Assembly (NCBI RefSeq): GCF_029504655.1
Contig: NZ_JAQFIL010000001.1
Coordinates: 3,105,001-3,169,000, forward strand
Reading direction: 5' to 3'
Source: Catalinimonas alkaloidigena
GTDB taxonomy: Bacteria; Bacteroidota; Bacteroidia; Cytophagales; Cyclobacteriaceae
Length of the DNA: 64,000 bases
This document shows positions 36,661 to 46,499 of the stretch, one piece after another. The position numbers and the translations under genes were made by a program. The first letter of the stretch is position 1. Each line of letters begins with the position of its first letter. A model generated the notes under the pieces. The model searched no databases and was not told the DNA's origin. It saw only the letters and a list, made by a program, of their open reading frames with translations.

Positions 36661-39111
36661 ATGGCAGAGAAAACATACAAGTCAAATACATACAAAAAGG
36701 CAAAGAAAAATAAGCAGCAGAAGAAGAAAAGGGTGATTTTTTACCAGGATAAGAGATTTCACATTGCTGGGGGATTCTTCCTGATTGTACTCGCATTGTT
36801 TCTTACCATAGCTTTCATTTCTTTTATATTTACAGGCAAAGCTGATCAAAGTGTGGCAGAAGCAGTATTTGATACCGAGCTGAAAGCTTCAGGCCTGGAA
36901 GTAGAGAACTGGTTAGGCTTAATAGGTGCAATTTCCGGCTATCTGTTTATCTATCGCTGGTTCGGAATTGCTTCTATGCTCATTCCTCCCCTCCTCTTTA
37001 TCATTGGCGTAAAAATCGTATTCAAAAGAGAGATCGCGTCTCCTTATAATGCATTTAAATTTGTTGCTTTTTTTCTTATTTGGACAAGTATTCTGCTGGG
37101 TTATATAGTTTTTCGACAGGAAGGACCATCACCCTGGGGTTTTCTGGGAGGGGGTGTAGGATATGAGTTAGCTTTTCTTTCAAACAGCTTGATGGGTTGG
37201 GGAACCATATTGTTACTCATCTTTTCATTACTGGTATTTATCATCTATTTCTTTGATGCCACTACATTCTTTCACCTCAAACCTAAAACAAAAAATGAAA
37301 CACAGAACAACAGTGTAGAAAGCTACACCCAAGAAAGCCTTCCTGAAAATCCCCCTATACAGAATAGGGAAGAGCCCAAAGAATTGGATGATACCTATTC
37401 ATTTGATTTGGACAGCTCATCAGATCAAAAGTCATCCAAAGAAAAGAAAACAACGAATGAAACACCTGAATTGGAGGTAAACCTGCCAGAAGAGGAAATC
37501 TCTAAAGACAGTTTTCCTAACACTCCAGACACGCATGCCGATTATGAATTGGAAGTAGAAGAACAAAAGGAAGAGAAGTTTTCCAGTCAAATGGAAAATT
37601 ATGATCCCACTTTAGATTTATCAGGGTATCGTTACCCAACCCCTGATATGCTTGAGAAATATGATATGCAGAAAGTTAAAGTCACTAAAGAGGAACTTGA
37701 AAACAATAAAGACAATATTGTAGAGACGCTAATTAACTTCAAGATTGGGATTTCCTCCATTAAAGCTACGATCGGTCCTACTGTAACCCTTTACGAAATC
37801 GTACCAGAAGCAGGAGTAAAAATATCAAAAATCAAAAACCTTGAAGATGATATTGCACTCAGCCTTGCAGCCTTAGGGATCAGGATTATTGCTCCTATAC
37901 CCGGAAAGGGCACAATCGGTATAGAAGTTCCTAATAAAAACCGGGAAATTGTCAGTATGAATTCTGTGGTTACGACTGACAGATTCATGAAGAGTAATAA
38001 GGAGCTACCCATTATTCTTGGTAAAACTGTTAGCAACGAGTTATACATTGCTGATCTTGCCAAGATGCCTCATATCCTCATCGCCGGGGCTACCGGACAA
38101 GGTAAGTCAGTGGGGTTAAATGTATTGATAACTTCCTTAATTTTTAAGCGGCATCCTTCTCAGCTTAAATTTGTACTGATTGACCCGAAGAAAGTTGAGC
38201 TTACCCTTTATAATAAAATTGAGAGGCATTTCCTGGCCAAACTACCTGATAGTGAAGACGCCATTATCACTGAGACCAAGAAAGTGATATATACGCTCAA
38301 TTCACTTTGTATTGAAATGGATAACCGCTATGACTTACTAAAAGACGCAGGATGTAGAAATATTAAAGAGTACAACCATAAATTCGTTCACCGGAAGCTT
38401 AATCCCCAACAAGGCCACCGTTTCCTACCTTACATAGTGCTCATCATAGATGAGTTGGCTGATTTAATGATGACTGCCGGTAAAGAAGTAGAGACTCCTA
38501 TCGCTCGTCTTGCGCAGCTGGCCAGGGCCATTGGAATTCATTTGGTAGTAGCAACGCAAAGACCTTCAGTGAATGTTATTACAGGTATTATCAAAGCTAA
38601 TTTTCCGGTAAGGCTTTCTTTTAGAGTTACGTCTAAAGTTGACTCCAGAACGATTTTAGATACCGGAGGGGCAGAACAGCTTGTAGGACAAGGCGATACT
38701 CTTTTATCGCTAAACTCCGAACTGATTCGTCTTCAATGCCCTTTTATTGATACACCTGAGGTGGACGAGATATGTGACTTTATAGGCTCTCAACGTGGTT
38801 ATGACTCTGCCTATAACCTTCCTGAATTTGTAGGCGAAGATGGTGATAGTAATGATATTACTGAAGTAGACTTAAAAAACAGAGATACAATGTTTGAAGA
38901 TGCCGCACGCCTCATTGTACATCATCAACAGGGTAGCACTTCACTCATTCAACGTAAACTTAAACTTGGGTACAATCGGGCCGGAAGGATCATTGATCAA
39001 CTTGAGGCTGCTGGGGTCGTAGGTCCTTTTGAGGGAAGTAAAGCCCGTGAAGTACTGGTTCAGGATGAATATAGTTTGGAACAGTTATTGAATAATATTG
39101 ATAATAAATAA
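36661..39111 (+). CDS. ftsK: DNA translocase FtsK/SpoIIIE
   Basis: 816 residues, the shorter Bacteroidota form. Four hydrophobic segments lie in the first ~200 residues (IAGGFFLIVLALFLTIAFIS and others), anchoring it at the septum. An acidic linker (about 210-310) follows, then the alpha/beta motor with Walker A AGATGQGKSVGLN (about 473-485) and Walker B YIVLIIDELADLMM. The C-terminal gamma winged helix (LIQRKLKLGYNRAGRII) recognises orienting DNA sequences. It moves chromosome termini during division. The next gene, lolA-like, follows after 24 bases, so both are probably one transcript ending at the terminator 39824-39850. Confidence 0.95.
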   Translation: MAEKTYKSNTYKKAKKNKQQKKKRVIFYQDKRFHIAGGFFLIVLALFLTIAFISFIFTGKADQSVAEAVFDTELKASGLEVENWLGLIGAISGYLFIYRWFGIASMLIPPLLFIIGVKIVFKREIASPYNAFKFVAFFLIWTSILLGYIVFRQEGPSPWGFLGGGVGYELAFLSNSLMGWGTILLLIFSLLVFIIYFFDATTFFHLKPKTKNETQNNSVESYTQESLPENPPIQNREEPKELDDTYSFDLDSSSDQKSSKEKKTTNETPELEVNLPEEEISKDSFPNTPDTHADYELEVEEQKEEKFSSQMENYDPTLDLSGYRYPTPDMLEKYDMQKVKVTKEELENNKDNIVETLINFKIGISSIKATIGPTVTLYEIVPEAGVKISKIKNLEDDIALSLAALGIRIIAPIPGKGTIGIEVPNKNREIVSMNSVVTTDRFMKSNKELPIILGKTVSNELYIADLAKMPHILIAGATGQGKSVGLNVLITSLIFKRHPSQLKFVLIDPKKVELTLYNKIERHFLAKLPDSEDAIITETKKVIYTLNSLCIEMDNRYDLLKDAGCRNIKEYNHKFVHRKLNPQQGHRFLPYIVLIIDELADLMMTAGKEVETPIARLAQLARAIGIHLVVATQRPSVNVITGIIKANFPVRLSFRVTSKVDSRTILDTGGAEQLVGQGDTLLSLNSELIRLQCPFIDTPEVDEICDFIGSQRGYDSAYNLPEFVGEDGDSNDITEVDLKNRDTMFEDAARLIVHHQQGSTSLIQRKLKLGYNRAGRIIDQLEAAGVVGPFEGSKAREVLVQDEYSLEQLLNNIDNK

Positions 39112-39135
39112 TCAATCTAATTACGAATCTAACGA

Positions 39136-39798
39136 ATGAAAAAAATAGCTATAAATAAAGGATTGGGGAGCCTGTTGCTGTTAATGGTGCTTTTGGTACA
39201 ATCCACTTATGCACAGTATGACCCTAAGGCCAAAGAGGTATTGGATGCCATGAGCGAAAAATATCAGAAAATCGGCTCTTTTGAGTCAGATTTTGCCTAT
39301 TCCATGGAGAACACTACACAGTCAATCAGTGAAGACTTTGAAGGCAAAATTATCGTCAATGGTGACAAATACCGCTTAAAAATGGGTGGGCAGGAAATTA
39401 TCAATGATGGTAGCACGGTTTGGACATATCTTGAGGAGGTAAATGAAGTTAATATTGATAATTACGATCCTTCCGAAGGTGATATTTCTCCTACACAGAT
39501 TTACAATGCTTACCAAAGAGGATTTAAGTATGTGTACGTTGAGGAAGAAACTATGAATGGTCAGACTTATGATGTAATTGACCTGCTTCCTGAAAATACC
39601 AACAATCAGTTTTTCAAAATTCGTCTGCACATCAGTCAGGATGACAAAACATTAAAACAATGGCAGATTTTTGATAAAAATGGTACCATGTATACCTACG
39701 AGATCAGCAATTTTAATCCTGACGCAGAGATATCTGATGCGGTTTTTTCATTTGATACCAGCAACTATGAAGGAGTAGAAGTGGTAGATCTTCGTTAA
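39136..39798 (+). CDS. lolA: LolA-like outer-membrane lipoprotein carrier protein
   Basis: 220 residues with a signal peptide (LLLLMVLLVQSTYA). The mature protein has the LolA half-barrel pattern: LDAMSEKYQKIGSFESDF, FEGKIIVNGDKYRLKM, DGSTVWTYL, and later NQFFKIRLHIS with ISNFNPDAEISDAVFSF. LolA carries lipoproteins across the periplasm. Located 24 bases after ftsK, an arrangement common in Bacteroidota. A terminator follows directly. Confidence 0.88.
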   Translation: MKKIAINKGLGSLLLLMVLLVQSTYAQYDPKAKEVLDAMSEKYQKIGSFESDFAYSMENTTQSISEDFEGKIIVNGDKYRLKMGGQEIINDGSTVWTYLEEVNEVNIDNYDPSEGDISPTQIYNAYQRGFKYVYVEEETMNGQTYDVIDLLPENTNNQFFKIRLHISQDDKTLKQWQIFDKNGTMYTYEISNFNPDAEISDAVFSFDTSNYEGVEVVDLR

Positions 39799-39823
39799 AA
39801 AAATAATAAGTTCTAAATTGCGG

Positions 39824-39850
39824 CCGGTAGCATATGCTACCGGTTTTTTT
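39824..39850 (+). terminator. Perfect palindromic terminator after the lolA-like gene
   Basis: CCGGTAGCAT (39824-39833) is followed at once by its complement ATGCTACCGG (39834-39843) and seven T residues. It can fold with an ATAT loop. It shows that the ATG at 39834 is not the pyrF start. Confidence 0.9.
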
Positions 39851-39860
39851 ATTGCCTGAT

Positions 39861-40667
39861 ATGACACGACAAACACTTATAGACCAGATCAGAAAGAAGA
39901 AATCCTTCCTCTGTATTGGCTTGGATACTGATATTCAAAAAATCCCTACTTATTTACTTAAAGAAAAAGACCCTGTGTTTGCATTTAACAAGCAGATCAT
40001 TGATGCAACCTCAGAGCTTTGCGTAGCATATAAACCTAATCTCGCGTTTTATGAGAGTCAGGGCATAAAAGGTTGGGAAAGTCTACAAAAAACGATGGAT
40101 TACATCCCCAAAGAAATCTTTACCATTGCTGATGCTAAGAGGGGAGATATCGGAAACACCTCGGGTATGTACGCCAGAGCCTTTTTTGATGAGATGAACT
40201 TTGACGCTGTAACCGTAGCACCTTACATGGGAGAAGATAGTGTCGCCCCTTTTTTACATTTTGAAGGAAAGTGGGTCATATTGTTAGCGTTAACTTCTAA
40301 TAAGAGCAGCAATGATTTTCAGCAGTTAACCCTTCAACCTCATGGAGAAAAGCTTTATGAAAGGGTACTAAAACAAAGTAAGCAGTGGGGTTCTGATCAA
40401 AATCTTATGTATGTGGTAGGTGCTACACAAGCGAGTGCGCTTGCTGAGATACGTAAAATTGTACCTTCACATTTTCTCTTGGTACCAGGCATCGGAGCAC
40501 AGGGAGGAAACTTAGCTGAAGTAGCAAAATTTGGTTTGAATGATGATGTTGGCTTGCTGGTAAACTCTTCCAGGAGTATCATTTACGCTTCTCCAGGTGA
40601 TGACTTTGCACAGCGGGCACAAGAAGAAGCAGAAAAATTACAAAAAGAAATGTCAGAATATTTATAG
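39861..40667 (+). CDS. pyrF: Orotidine 5'-phosphate decarboxylase, PyrF type 2
   Basis: 268 residues from ATG at 39861; the in-frame ATG at 39834 lies in the terminator hairpin and is rejected. The enzyme makes UMP from OMP. Motifs of the type 2 group: [31 protein letters not shown], and the catalytic Asp-Lys-Asp stretch [21 protein letters not shown] and [11 protein letters not shown] form the phosphate-binding end. Converges on the DUF2520 gene with four bases between the stops. Confidence 0.95.
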   Translation: MTRQTLIDQIRKKKSFLCIGLDTDIQKIPTYLLKEKDPVFAFNKQIIDATSELCVAYKPNLAFYESQGIKGWESLQKTMDYIPKEIFTIADAKRGDIGNTSGMYARAFFDEMNFDAVTVAPYMGEDSVAPFLHFEGKWVILLALTSNKSSNDFQQLTLQPHGEKLYERVLKQSKQWGSDQNLMYVVGATQASALAEIRKIVPSHFLLVPGIGAQGGNLAEVAKFGLNDDVGLLVNSSRSIIYASPGDDFAQRAQEEAEKLQKEMSEYL

Positions 40668-40671
40668 CATC

Positions 40672-41478
40672 CTAGTTGTGCATATTCAGTATACTTTGAG
40701 AAAGCAGCTTGTAAATTTTTGCGAGCTGTTTATCTGATTTTTTCAAGAATTTTTCCTGTAGCTTAAGTATATCAAAGTCTTCCCGTATCGCGGGTCCGGT
40801 CTGAGCGGCTTTAGGCCCGGCAGATAAGCTTTTATTCATTGTTTCAACAATCAAAGGTTTGAGTAATTCAAAGTTGATATGATGGGTATCAGTTAAGTCT
40901 TCTGCAATACTGATCATATGATTTGTGAAATTACAGGCAAATACGGCTGAAATATGTAACACTGCCCTTTGCCCAGAAGTCATCGGTTCCACATGTTTAC
41001 TGATGCTTTTACTGAGTCTAACGATCAAATCCTCAACATCGCTGCTGCTACCTTCCACTAAGCATGGCACTTCTTTAAAATTTACTGGCATACTTTTACT
41101 AAAGGTTTGAAGTGGGTACATAACACCATAACCCTTTATTCTTTTATTCTTAAGTACTTCCATAGGTTTACTGCCTGAAGTATGTAAAAGAATAGCGTTT
41201 ATTGGTAATAATAGTTTATCGGTGACTTCCTGAATACTATCATCTGGTACCGCGATCACAAAAATATCAGCGTCACTCTCAGAAAAATCAAAATCATACT
41301 TAACCTCTGCTTCGTATAGCTGATCGCACAACGCTTGCGCATTATTTAAATGTCTGCTGTAAACTTCACTTATCGCATGTCCTGCGCTTTCTAAGGCAGG
41401 GGCAAGCTGAGACGCAAGCTTGCCAGCCCCTATCATTGATACTTTAAAGTGAGATTTCTTTTTCTTTAAAATTGACAT
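40672..41478 (-). CDS. Rossmann-fold DUF2520 oxidoreductase-like protein
   Basis: 268 residues. The N-terminal NAD(P)-binding Rossmann domain has VSMIGAGKLASQLAPAL and later DIFVIAVPDDSI; the C-terminal helical DUF2520 domain has HISAVFACNFTNHMI and the TGPAIREDF end. The layout resembles pyrroline-5-carboxylate reductase and ketopantoate reductase relatives. Function not known. It diverges from pheS with about 140 bases between them. Confidence 0.88.
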   Translation of the reverse strand: MSILKKKKSHFKVSMIGAGKLASQLAPALESAGHAISEVYSRHLNNAQALCDQLYEAEVKYDFDFSESDADIFVIAVPDDSIQEVTDKLLLPINAILLHTSGSKPMEVLKNKRIKGYGVMYPLQTFSKSMPVNFKEVPCLVEGSSSDVEDLIVRLSKSISKHVEPMTSGQRAVLHISAVFACNFTNHMISIAEDLTDTHHINFELLKPLIVETMNKSLSAGPKAAQTGPAIREDFDILKLQEKFLKKSDKQLAKIYKLLSQSILNMHN

Positions 41479-41516
41479 ACAACTATTTAAATAAACATGC
41501 TAAAAATACCTACTAA

Positions 41517-41549
41517 ATTGCCATCAAAAGCAAAGGTCTTTTAACTTTG
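41517..41549 (+). promoter_or_regulatory. Candidate Bacteroidota promoter for pheS
   Basis: ATTG (41517-41520), a 21-base spacer and TAACTTTG (41542-41549), a full match to TAnnTTTG. The implied leader is about 60 bases. Confidence 0.5.
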
Positions 41550-41617
41550 CGAATTATCAGCAAACATTTTCTGTGTATAGTTTAGCAGGAAGAAAATTCA
41601 GAATGGATTCATAAGCA

Positions 41618-42646
41618 ATGGAAGATAAAATAAACGCATTACAGGAAGAAATTAATCAATATTCCGTTCAAAGCGAAGAAGAGCTTGAGGCCTACCGTAT
41701 GCGCTTCATCAGCCGTAAGAGTGTAATTGGTGACCTTTTGGGAGCCATCAAAGATGTAGCGCCGGAGAAACGGAAAGAAGCTGGGATGATGCTCAACCAG
41801 CTTAAAAACGATGCTCAGGCTAAGTTCAAAGCATTAATTACAGAACTGGAATCCCAAAAAGCGAGTGCACAAGCAATAGATGTTCCTGACCTTACTTTAC
41901 CACCCATTCCTGATGAATTGGGAGCAATTCATCCCCTAACCCAGGTACGGAACCGAATAGTAGAGATATTTGAGAGGATTGGCTTTCAGGTTGTTGATGG
42001 CCCTGAGATTGAGGATGATCGTCACAACTTTACTGCGCTTAATTTCCCACCCAACCATCCGGCCAGAGAAATGCAGGATACGTTCTTTATTGAAAAGAAT
42101 CCTGATATGGTGCTACGGACACATACCTCTTCTGTGCAGATTCGTATGATGGAGGACGGTAACCCACCTTTCCGAGCCATAATGCCTGGCCGTGTATTTA
42201 GAAATGAAGCTATTTCTGCCCGTGCTCACTGTGTCTTTCATCAGGTTGAAGGTTTGTATGTTGATAAAAATGTGAGCTTTGCCGACCTTAAACAAACTTT
42301 GCTTCACTTCGCTAAAGAGCTTTTCGGTCCTGAAACAGGTATACGCCTGAGGCCCTCTTATTTCCCTTTTACAGAACCCAGTGCAGAACTAGATATTTGG
42401 TGGGGGAACAAGACTGAAGCCGATAAAAGAATTACCAAAGGTACCGGATGGCTTGAAATTGGAGGTTGCGGTATGGTAGATCCGTTTGTGCTGGAGAGTT
42501 GCGGCATTGATCCTGAAGAGTATACCGGCTTTGCCTTTGGTATGGGCATAGAGCGTATTGCAATGATCAAATACCAAATTAAAGATCTACGCTTATTTAC
42601 TGAAAATGACATTCGCTTTCTAAAACAATTTTCTCAATTCAACTGA
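41618..42646 (+). CDS. pheS: Phenylalanine-tRNA ligase alpha subunit
   Basis: 342 residues, standard. An N-terminal coiled-coil tRNA-binding arm (about 1-90) is followed by the class II catalytic core: GFQVVDGPEIEDDRHNF, DTFFIEKNPDMVLRTHTSS (motif region), HQVEGLYVD (motif 2) and the C-terminal motif 3 FAFGMGIERIAM. It charges tRNA-Phe together with PheT, which is not in this window, as is usual in Bacteroidota where the two are unlinked. Confidence 0.96.
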   Translation: MEDKINALQEEINQYSVQSEEELEAYRMRFISRKSVIGDLLGAIKDVAPEKRKEAGMMLNQLKNDAQAKFKALITELESQKASAQAIDVPDLTLPPIPDELGAIHPLTQVRNRIVEIFERIGFQVVDGPEIEDDRHNFTALNFPPNHPAREMQDTFFIEKNPDMVLRTHTSSVQIRMMEDGNPPFRAIMPGRVFRNEAISARAHCVFHQVEGLYVDKNVSFADLKQTLLHFAKELFGPETGIRLRPSYFPFTEPSAELDIWWGNKTEADKRITKGTGWLEIGGCGMVDPFVLESCGIDPEEYTGFAFGMGIERIAMIKYQIKDLRLFTENDIRFLKQFSQFN

Positions 42647-42702
42647 TACAATTCCGGCATTATTTGCGTTTGCTGATTAAAGCACTTGCAAATTCATAGA
42701 AT

Positions 42703-43155
42703 ATGTTTATCGATAGCCTAAAGGCACCCTTATTTTTGATTTTAGTATTGTCTGTAATACTATCGTTCAGTAGCTGCGAACAAGATAACTGGATTTCTCC
42801 TATTCCATATGTGTTAGTTGATACGACTATCAATTTAAGTAATCAACAATATTTACCGCTTAGAATTGACGGGGGCTATGTAGAAATTTTGGGAGGTTAC
42901 AAAGGAATAATCATATACAGAGAAAATGCCAGCACGTATCGCGCATTTGAAAAAGCCAGCCCTTACCGAACTGATGAAGCCTGTGCGTATATGTATGTTG
43001 ATCCCTCTGGGCTATTTTTAAGAGAAGGTTGTGCTAACTCGGTTTATGATTTTAAAGGAAATCCAAGTGGAGGCTTATCACAGTATCCTTTACGGCAATA
43101 CCAGACTTATTTAGAGGGTAACTATCTCAATATATACAACGAAGGTGGATTATAA
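42703..43155 (+). CDS. Rieske-fold-like lipoprotein without visible cluster ligands
   Basis: 150 residues. Lipoprotein signal with Cys25 (ILSFSSCEQ). The mature part follows the layout of small Bacteroidota Rieske-like lipoproteins: GGYKGIIIYRENASTYRAF, then a DEACAYMYVD turn, REGCANSVYDFKGNPSGG and LRQYQTYLEGNYLNIYN at the end. The Cys-x-His and Cys-x2-His pairs that hold a 2Fe-2S cluster are not present, so it is probably a structural relative without a cluster. The family match is by pattern and only moderate. Confidence 0.55.
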   Translation: MFIDSLKAPLFLILVLSVILSFSSCEQDNWISPIPYVLVDTTINLSNQQYLPLRIDGGYVEILGGYKGIIIYRENASTYRAFEKASPYRTDEACAYMYVDPSGLFLREGCANSVYDFKGNPSGGLSQYPLRQYQTYLEGNYLNIYNEGGL

Positions 43156-43162
43156 GAAAAAA

Positions 43163-43188
43163 AACCGGAATATTCTCCGGTTTTTTGT
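43163..43188. terminator. Bidirectional terminator between the lipoprotein and moxR
   Basis: AACCGGA (43163-43169) pairs with TCCGGTT (43176-43182), with A-rich sequence before and TTTTT after. Confidence 0.85.
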
Positions 43189-43207
43189 TTCTCAATAATG
43201 GGTAAGA

Positions 43208-44173
43208 TTATAATATTTTTTCTATGATACTATCAATCGTAACACCCTCGGCATCTGCTTTGAAGTTACGTACGATTCTATGCCTTAGTATGGGTTTCGC
43301 CACTGCCTGTACATCTTCAATATCAGGAGAATATTTACCGCTTAACAAAGCATTACATTTTGAGGCCAGCACCAGATATTGAGAAGCTCTTGGCCCTGCT
43401 CCCCATTCCAAAAACTCATTCGCGACTTCACTTGCACTTGATGTTTGAGGGCGTGTTTTGTGAACCAATGAAACTGCATATTCTACCACATTATCGGCAA
43501 TAGGAACTCTTCTGATCAGTCTTTGATACGCTACTATCTGCTCACCGGTCAATACTTCCTGTATCAGATAATTTTTATCAGAAGTTGTATTTTTTACAAT
43601 ATCTACCTCGGATTGATAAGCTGGATAATCCAAGAGAATATTAAACATAAAACGGTCAAGCTGTGCTTCCGGCAAAGGGTAGGTCCCCTCCTGCTCTATC
43701 GGGTTTTGCGTAGCCAACACATAAAACGGCCTTTCTAATGGATAATGAACGCCAGCAACCGTTACTGAGTATTCCTGCATGGCTTCAAGCAAAGCAGCCT
43801 GCGTCTTAGGAGGAGTACGGTTGATCTCATCAGCCAAAATGATATTGGCAAAAATGGGCCCTTTGATGAACCTGAAATTTCTTTCTTTGTCAATAGTTTC
43901 AGCTCCCAGGATGTCAGAGGGCATCAGATCAGGTGTAAACTGAATACGATTAAAGCTAAGATTTACTGCAGAAGCAATCGTATGAATCAGCAAAGTTTTG
44001 GCCAGCCCTGGTACACCTACTAGTAAACTATGGCCTTGGCAAAAAATTGAAGTGAGTAAAAGCTTTACCACCTCATCTTGTCCTATTACTACTTTTCCGA
44101 TTTCATTTTTAAGATTATGATAGTCTTCGTGTAGCTTGTCAGCTAGTTTAATTTCTGTATTCTGCTGATCCAT
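43208..44173 (-). CDS. MoxR-family AAA+ ATPase
   Basis: 321 residues, standard. Walker A variant GVPGLAKT, Walker B ILADEINRTPPKTQAALLE, sensor 1 VLATQNPIEQEGTYPLPEAQ, arginine finger region LDRFMF. MoxR ATPases act as chaperones that activate or insert metal in partner proteins, often with a von Willebrand factor A partner. No such partner is in the window. It follows the PpiC-type trio on the same strand at 63 bases, so it may be the last gene of that envelope operon. Confidence 0.94.
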   Translation of the reverse strand: MDQQNTEIKLADKLHEDYHNLKNEIGKVVIGQDEVVKLLLTSIFCQGHSLLVGVPGLAKTLLIHTIASAVNLSFNRIQFTPDLMPSDILGAETIDKERNFRFIKGPIFANIILADEINRTPPKTQAALLEAMQEYSVTVAGVHYPLERPFYVLATQNPIEQEGTYPLPEAQLDRFMFNILLDYPAYQSEVDIVKNTTSDKNYLIQEVLTGEQIVAYQRLIRRVPIADNVVEYAVSLVHKTRPQTSSASEVANEFLEWGAGPRASQYLVLASKCNALLSGKYSPDIEDVQAVAKPILRHRIVRNFKADAEGVTIDSIIEKIL

Positions 44174-44236
44174 TGTTTAGGTTTGGTTTAGAAAAAATTT
44201 AAGGAATCAAGGTACATGTTATGAATTAGACCAGCG

Positions 44237-45598
44237 TCAAATACTGCCCGTAATATCACAGCGGCCATATTCAGGATCAATTTCTATAAAAACTTCATCT
44301 CTGGCATCGTTGAACCACCTTCGAAGTGCGTCAGTCTTGCGCTCCTGCAATGCAGCATCATAAATTTTTTGATAGTCGTCCTTAAGATTCGCCTGATGGG
44401 GACGTGTTCTGTCTTTATAGTAAAGCATACGAACTGCCTTTCTACCATCCGGCATACGATACTCCAGCGGCTGTGTGATGTCGCCTACCTGCATGGTATC
44501 TATTACAAAAAAAACAACCGGATCTATCTGATCCGTTGAGACACGATTGGAACCATCCTGACTCATAAAAAAGCCTCCGCTACCCGCTGTTTCTTTATCG
44601 TCGGAATGCTCTTTTGCTGCTTTGGCAAAGTCGAGCGTATCGTTGATAATTTTTTCGCGAAGACTATCCAGAAAGACTTCAGCATTTTTAATGTCTAAAT
44701 CCGACGAATTAGGCTTTAAGAGAATATGGCGGCTGTTATAGCGATTTCCTCTCCTTTCAATTAGCTGTATCAGGTGAAAACCAAATTCTGATTCCACCGG
44801 TTGAGAAAGCTCTCCCGGCTGCATCTGCAGGGCCGTTGCCTCATACTCAGGTACCAATTGCCCTCTTTCCATAAATCCAAGTTCACCTCCCTGTACCGCT
44901 GAACCCGGATCTTCTGAATATTCTTCAGCGAGCTCCGCAAAACTTTCACCGGATAAAATCCTTTCTCTGATATCCAGAAGTTTTTTACGGGTGATGTCTT
45001 TTTGATTTTTGCTAACCGTGGGTAATTTCACAATCTGCCCTACGGTAACTTCAGTGGAATAAAAAGGAAGGCTATCCTGAGGGATATTATTGAAAAATTG
45101 TCTGACCTCAGAAGGGGTAACTTTGACATCCTGTGTAATGGTCTGTTGCATCTGTTGTGCAGTGAGTTGATCACGGATGTCACCCCGAAGCTCATCCCGA
45201 AATTCTTCAACAGACTTACCAAACTGCTCTTCAATATTTTCTCTTCCGTAGCGGCTGATGAATGCCTGAAGACGACGGTCTAGGTTTGCATTCACCTCAT
45301 CGTCAGATACTACCACTGAATCTATTTCAGCCTTGGCGAGAAGTACTTTTTCAATGACTAACTGACGAAGGACGTCGCAGCGGTCTATTTTGATGTTAGG
45401 ATCTCGCTGTGACTCAAGGTAGGCGGCTTCAAGATCAGAGCGGAGTACAATGTAGTTGTCAACTTTCGCGACAATTTTATCAATTGTTGTACCTCCACTA
45501 TACTGAGCCTTGAGCTCCTGAGTAAAGGAAAAAGATATGATTAATGCTAAAAACGCAATGGCACTAAGGTTCCCCTTGTGCAAGATTTCTTTTATCAT
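44237..45598 (-). CDS. surA: SurA-like periplasmic peptidyl-prolyl isomerase
   Basis: 453 residues from ATG at 45598; a Met 13 residues upstream would put a non-signal segment before the signal peptide. Signal peptide IAFLALIISFSFTQELKAQ, then a SurA-type N-terminal helical domain (DKIVAKVDNYIVLRSDLEAAY) and two parvulin domains: the first about 180-280 (FAELAEEYSEDPGSAVQGGELGF) and the second about 290-390 (SRHILLKPN, KEHSDDKETAGSGGFF). Outer-membrane protein folding factor. Overlaps the preceding gene by 35 bases. Confidence 0.9.
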   Translation of the reverse strand: MIKEILHKGNLSAIAFLALIISFSFTQELKAQYSGGTTIDKIVAKVDNYIVLRSDLEAAYLESQRDPNIKIDRCDVLRQLVIEKVLLAKAEIDSVVVSDDEVNANLDRRLQAFISRYGRENIEEQFGKSVEEFRDELRGDIRDQLTAQQMQQTITQDVKVTPSEVRQFFNNIPQDSLPFYSTEVTVGQIVKLPTVSKNQKDITRKKLLDIRERILSGESFAELAEEYSEDPGSAVQGGELGFMERGQLVPEYEATALQMQPGELSQPVESEFGFHLIQLIERRGNRYNSRHILLKPNSSDLDIKNAEVFLDSLREKIINDTLDFAKAAKEHSDDKETAGSGGFFMSQDGSNRVSTDQIDPVVFFVIDTMQVGDITQPLEYRMPDGRKAVRMLYYKDRTRPHQANLKDDYQKIYDAALQERKTDALRRWFNDARDEVFIEIDPEYGRCDITGSI

Positions 45599-46499
45599 GG
45601 GTTGTGGGTGTGTATATCTCAAACTCATTATTTTCACTAGCTTCCTGGAATATCTCTTCTTCCAGTTTTTGGGTCAACGCTACCTTACGTTTATTGGTGA
45701 TGATTTTAACAATATCATCCCTTACAAACTCTAAGGGCGAAATCTGGTCAGTAATTTTGTAATCAGTAACTTTAACAAAATACACATAAATGTCGTCGGA
45801 GGTTTCAATAAACTCATTTTCTCTTAAAAACTGAACTTTATTGGGTATACTCACGAGAGGAGTGTTTTTTATGACATCCTCAAAATCATACCATATTGAA
45901 TCATCCAGAGAATATGAAGCAGCAAAACTAAGACAATATGACTTGATTTCCTCTCTCACAGCTTCATCCATCGTACTTTGAAAGAGCTTTTTCAAGCGGC
46001 CGGTTCTGGGAGCTTCCAATGGTACTTTGGCAAATATACCCTTGATGATATTCTGCTTCAGCTCAAAGTTATCTTTATTTTCCTGATAATACGCTTTTAT
46101 TTCCTCTTCTGAAACTTCGGTATCTACTCTTTGATTAACGTAATTTTTTTCAAACTCATATACCATCAAGGCATATCGGTAATCTAAAATTTTTCTTTCC
46201 AGCTCAGCTTCATCAAATTTTATCTGCGTGGCAGCCTCCGCAATTAGCAGTTGTTTACGCACCCAGGAGTCAATATAGCGACTGATTATGCTGGCACTGT
46301 CTACTGAATTAACATTATTGTCTAAGATTCCTTCTAAATCCTGCTGGTACAAATAATTATCATAAACTCTAGCAACCGGTACCAATACCACACCCTCCTC
46401 AGCCTCTTGATTTTTAAAACGTAAAAAAGACGGCAGATTTCGTTCTTTACAAGCACTCATGATCAGAAAGAACCCTAAAAACAAAGCTAATTTATTCAT
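45564..46499 (-). CDS. SurA-like chaperone lipoprotein without a parvulin domain
   Basis: 311 residues. Lipoprotein signal with Cys17 (LIMSACKE). It resembles the N-terminal peptide-binding domain of SurA/PrsA (VARVYDNYLYQQDLEGIL, ISRYIDSWVRKQLLIAEAA), followed by a long helical part and a central region with a broken parvulin-like layout; the parvulin signature seen in both neighbours is missing. It sits between two PpiC-type genes, overlapping the upstream one by eight bases and the downstream one by 35. Likely a chaperone-only partner. Confidence 0.75.
   Translation of the reverse strand: MNKLALFLGFFLIMSACKERNLPSFLRFKNQEAEEGVVLVPVARVYDNYLYQQDLEGILDNNVNSVDSASIISRYIDSWVRKQLLIAEAATQIKFDEAELERKILDYRYALMVYEFEKNYVNQRVDTEVSEEEIKAYYQENKDNFELKQNIIKGIFAKVPLEAPRTGRLKKLFQSTMDEAVREEIKSYCLSFAASYSLDDSIWYDFEDVIKNTPLVSIPNKVQFLRENEFIETSDDIYVYFVKVTDYKITDQISPLEFVRDDIVKIITNKRKVALTQKLEEEIFQEASENNEFEIYTPTTHDKRNLAQGEP

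Noticed and set aside
39834..39860. Upstream Met for PyrF
   Set aside because: It lies within a perfect terminator palindrome and T-tract; the family N-terminus begins at 39861.
45599..45637. Upstream Met for the SurA-like protein
   Set aside because: It adds 13 residues before the signal peptide and increases the overlap with the upstream gene.
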